From NCBI RefSeq assembly GCF_040712315.1, contig NC_134017.1:81473987-81537986 (forward strand): 64,000 nt of DNA, written 5' to 3'. Source of the stretch: Castanea sativa. Lineage: Eukaryota > Streptophyta > Magnoliopsida > Fagales > Fagaceae. Under the pieces are notes generated by a model that was not told the origin of the DNA, made no database searches, and saw only the letters and a program-made list of their open reading frames with translations. Below, one piece after another: positions 60,110-64,000 of the stretch. Position 1 is the stretch's first letter. Every line of letters starts with the position of its first letter. The translations under genes were made by a program, and so were the position numbers.

Positions 60110-61084
60110 AACTACTGAACCAATTTCAAAACCTTTCTCATGTTTGTGTATATTGTAGAAGTTTAAAGTTTTTATTAACATTTTTTAGTGACCGTAAATA
60201 AAAGTATGTTGAATGTAGTGTGATCAGTACGTGTCAATGGTGCTAAATTTGTAATGTTGTCTATCATAGTGTGTAACCATTTGGCTAAATTCTATGACAA
60301 AACTTTCTTTATAATTAAAGGAAAATTTTTAATTTATAATGTATTAGCAATTTAAATTTTATATTGTAGATTAAAGAAATGTTTACAATATTACACATTT
60401 GCAAAAAATATACTGTTCAAGTCTGACAATTTTGGTCGAGCAAATTGTAGAGCAGTTGAGCGAAATCAGGCAAATTCAAAATATTGTAGGATATAAAATT
60501 TTTCTTGGCATTCGCTCGTCACCATAGAACAAGGAAAAAAAAAAAAAAAAAAAAAACCTTAATATTTTGTAGAGAAAGGCGAAACAGAATTTCTTGAGAA
60601 AACCTTGCCAAAGCCAAAAGGTCTTTCAACCTCTCCATTAATTGCCATATTATTGACAGGACTTTCCCACCAAAACACTAAAATGACCAACTATGTGTTT
60701 GGAATATTGTTCTGAAACCACTGAGATCACGTAAAATTTTCAAACAGCCTTGAATAGGCCAAGAAATTGGTTAAATGGCAGACTTATCGACTTACAGCAT
60801 CAAATAACTGTGATGACATCAAGGCTGGATTAATCAGCAATTGAAAGCAAGAGAGGAAAATCAGGCTATGGTGTCTCTTTACATATGTATTGCAACAATC
60901 TTCATAGTGGATTTGGTTACATATTATTCAGGAAATTTGAAAATTTATTTAGCACTTAAATTTTAAGGAAATGCTAGTGCAAGAAGCTGAAATAGTGCTA
61001 ACTAGTTTAAGCCTCCTCACATCTTCCATTGGTTATTACACTACCAAAGCGGAATACGTTATGAAACCCAAAAGTCTAATTTGT
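59773..61084. other. Intergenic between retrotransposon and terpene synthase
   Basis: No gene is seen. Two long A-runs occur (60,077-60,106 and 60,536-60,556), possible retro-copy tails without recognisable bodies. The 3' flank of the terpene synthase gene lies at the right end. Confidence 0.5.
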
Positions 61085-63252
61085 TTACATTTTCTTATAG
61101 GGATCACTTTTAAAGATCAGTGACTTCATGTGCTCCTCTAGACTTGGAAGGCGATGTTTCTCGTCATAACTGTACATCAAAGGAACCATCCTTGCAAAAT
61201 TAAGAGAAGCCTTTATAAAAGACGCTGGAAATGGATTTGGGTTAAGGCAATCCTTGTTGAGTTGCTTCCATGCATTTGAAATCATTTTGAAAACATGACT
61301 TTTTGCATCTTCAACTGAACAGCCTTGACGTTCTTTCCTGTAGCACTCAATATAGGATCCATCATGACCGTTTTGATCCTCATCCTGCAGATAATCCTAA
61401 GCTGTTAGTGAGTTAACCTTAGAAGTTGCAAACATAGATATATTTCGACAACACTTAAATAGCGTTACTAGAAAAATATTATCAAATAGGCTCTAAGTTT
61501 CCTTCTATGGAAAATATTATTTTTCCAATTTTTCTAAGAAAACTATGATCCTTACACGTGGATAGCTGTGGTTAATGCGACAAAAGGTGGAGTACAAATG
61601 AGTGGACATTCAATTTCCTTTAACTTCTATCATGACTGTCCTATTCCTTGCTTGAAAAAAATTAAGAGCCTGTTTGATAATATTATTCTAATAATGTTGT
61701 TTAAGTATTGTGAAAATACGTATTGATGAGAAAGTATTGTAAAAATATGTATTGTATTGTTTAAACAACGAAAACTGTTATTCAAACAATGTTACCCAAC
61801 CAACCCTAAAAGGCCAATGTCATTTAGGCCACTAGATATCTATTATTGGTGGGATCACTAACTTGTTAAAAGTGGACAAATTATGTGTGGCTGCTTTTGA
61901 ATTTAATATTATTCTCTTACCTGGGCATTTCCAAGGTCATCCCAGAGTCGAAGAATTGTGGCAACGGAAGATGTAATGCTGGGATTGCTGTCCAGAAGTT
62001 CAACAGTCTCCTTGCTAATTCCCTCACCCAAGAGAAAGAACATGTAAACTAGCACCACATGTATTCCTGTACTCTCATGTGCATTCTTCATGTACTCCTC
62101 TGCCTTTGGCAAGTTCCCAGAAGCAAACCATTGTGCTTCTATTAGGAAGGCATTACACAAACTGGCCCACTGTAACAATCAATAATTGCAAAGGTGTAGC
62201 ATGAGTAATCTCTTCGGAATTTTACTATTCACATGAAAAATATGTCAAAATAAAATGTTTGTCCTTATACGTCAGGCCAAGAGCAATTTTCGTCCCTGAA
62301 ATCCGACTAATCACTTAATGTCTTTAGACTAAAAGTGACCATTTTAAATTTGTTGAGAACTAAAATGATAATAGAAAATTATTAATTTATATTGTACTAT
62401 CAATGGAAGATTTATATTGTAAACTAAACAAATGCATACATTTGCATAAAAGTGTACAATGTTGTATATATTTGTTTAATCTACAATGTAAATCTTATGT
62501 TGATAGTATAATGTAAATTAATAATTTTCTATTATTTTTTTTTAGTTCTCAACAAACTTAAGATGATCACTTTTAGTCCCTCTGAAAGTTGAAGCGATCG
62601 TTTTTGTTAGAAATTATTTCTAATGTATCTAAGAGAGTAATGTCGTCATGTTAGTTTAAGTTTGGTCATGTCATTTAAGGAATCGAAAGCAATCATTTTA
62701 AATTTCAAGATTTAAAATTATTAATAAACTAAAATTTAGGGACCAATATGTAATTTTTTTTTTACGAAATAATTAGGTGTTTGATAGATATTTTGTCAAT
62801 ATATATACCGCTTTTTTTAGGGAGTCTATAGGGTTCCATCCAGTCCTTTTGTAGACCTTGTAGCTGATTTCATTGGTAATGTCATAAAGAGCCACAAAAC
62901 ATATCTTCAAAGAGTCTGATAATTTCTCAGTTGCTGATAATTCCCATCTACGTGCACAGAAAAATGTAGTAATCACGCATAGTGAAATGGTAAAAGAAAG
63001 CAAGTCATATTTTTCTACTGTTTTAATTATCACACATTTATTATTTCACACACACATATATCATTTCTCTCTCTGAGAGATACTATGTTCACAATATTTT
63101 TACAACAAATTAAAGGTGGTTAGTTGTTATTGGTTCAAATTTGAACCTAACACTAAAATTATTTTTTTACCCCAACAATAACAACCAGTAACAATCTGCC
63201 ACTTAAGTTTTGTTGTAAAAATGTTGTGAAAATATTGTGGACATATCATCTC

Positions 63253-63305
<53 letters not shown>

Positions 63306-64000
63306 TTACATCCACTTTTATTAGTTGAAATGTGGACATTTTTAAAACATGAACATTCTTGCATCAATTATATATTGGTGTAAAATGGTGGAATAAAACA
63401 AGTGTGAAAGAATATTTAGCAATTTTCCTATATGGAACAAACACACGTACCGATTCACCGCATTTGTGAAGAGAGTGAGTTCATCTAGTGTTCCGTAAAC
63501 ATCAAACAAGTCGTCTATCACGTAAACCATAGCTATAGGTTTTGTGAGCTCAACCCTTTGATATGTCAGGCTTGGATCTGTGAGGCAAGCCGCTGTCCAC
63601 ATGTACCATTTAAGTGGTTGATTTCTCGCAAAGTTCAACTTTTTAGCCAGACCTAAGCCTTTCCACCATCTTTTAGGAGAAATGATAATTTAGAATAGTA
63701 TCAAAGTATTGGCAATCTGAGTTCCAAAATAATTAATGGACAACCACAACAAAAATATTCCAGAGTCTCATTGAACTTACTTGAAAATTTGAAGAAGTTC
63801 CTGTTGGTGTATGGACTGGACCATTTTGAAGTCCATCTTTGCTAGTTCTTGTAAATGTTTTACCCAACTCCTTGCCCCTTTGAAATTGTCTGGGAGGTCC
63901 TTAGCCATGAACCTTGGCAAACTCTTATGATAGGGATGCTCCAATGTGTTTAGAATGAATCTAGCTTGTTGGTGATCAAGATGTTTGAGGTTTGCTTCGA
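61085..64000 (-). CDS. Terpene synthase, TPS-g type (linalool/nerolidol synthase-like), 5' end outside window
   Basis: Five 3' exons are visible: beyond 64000-63781, 63669-63451, 62947-62809, 62169-61921 and 61384-61085, with GT-AG junctions and matching phases. The product would ionise prenyl diphosphates, probably to acyclic alcohols such as linalool or nerolidol, in plastid or cytosol. The catalytic DDxxD motif is present ([10 protein letters not shown], exon 63669-63451). The second metal site reads DDLGNAQDE across the 61921/61384 junction, with asparagine at the serine/threonine position. The C-terminal part [15 protein letters not shown] followed by [12 protein letters not shown] is typical of subfamily g. 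The final stop is at 61087-61085. Substrate and targeting cannot be judged because the N-terminus is missing. No frameshift is seen. Confidence 0.88.
62327..62579. repeat. Long inverted repeat in a terpene synthase intron
   Basis: The segment GACTAAAAGTGACCATTTTA at the left and its near-complement at the right (TGATCACTTTTAGTCC) delimit two arms of about 120 bp that align with few differences, with TTGTTGAGAACTAAAA shared inverted. Transcribed in the intron, it would form a long hairpin. It is probably a MITE; no target duplication was resolved. Confidence 0.65.
63256..63301. repeat. TA microsatellite in a terpene synthase intron
   Basis: A run of about 22 TA repeats lies between exons 63451 and 62947. 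The short reading frame across it is meaningless. Confidence 0.8.

Overview
ORGANISM. This is nuclear DNA of a eudicot plant, most likely a woody rosid. It has AT-rich intergenic sequence, GT-AG introns of plant length, a subfamily-g terpene synthase, a Brittle1-like mitochondrial carrier, and Ty3/gypsy elements of the Tat lineage. A Fagaceae-type tree is a guess from the style of the repeats, not a demonstration. LAYOUT. 1-7,740 is intergenic: small inverted-repeat transposons (976-1529, 2557-2733, 5914-6098), a scrambled old repeat (5277-6190) and a solo LTR (6312-7045). 7,741-12,659 holds one complete five-exon gene (+) for a Brittle1-like mitochondrial adenine nucleotide carrier of 360 residues, with a MITE and a SINE in intron 2. 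12,660-44,270 is a rearranged block. Its core is a ~1.4 kb AT-rich repeat made of two related ~0.7 kb halves, present in about eight more or less damaged copies. Into it are set LINE remnants, a dead Tat-lineage gypsy element (19,718-25,738), a second copy of the carrier gene's last exon with flanks (27,721-30,540), a Harbinger-like element, a SINE, a second solo LTR, a Stowaway-like element and a 1.2 kb Mutator-like element. Because the block contains paralogous copies, several insertions can be checked against an empty site inside the same window. 44,998-46,505 is a junction where a third copy of the carrier-gene intron abuts a broken oligopeptide transporter (OPT) gene fragment. 47,590-48,214 is a hAT-like non-autonomous element, followed by a probable Copia-type LTR remnant. 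49,285-59,767 is a complete, recent Tat-lineage LTR retrotransposon on the minus strand. 61,085-64,000 holds the last five exons of a terpene synthase (minus strand) whose 5' part lies outside the window. HOW IT FITS TOGETHER. Only three host loci are recognisable: carrier (intact), OPT (relic) and terpene synthase (intact as far as visible). They do not form a pathway; the rest is transposon and segmental-duplication history. The most notable object is the 10.5 kb retrotransposon. Its Gag-protease and reverse transcriptase-integrase reading frames are in the same frame and separated by one amber codon in the context TAG-CAA-TTA, the classic plant-virus-type read-through signal. Between pol and its 3' LTR it carries an opposite-strand, apparently spliced gene with its own TATA box, followed by a 79/80-bp tandem array.
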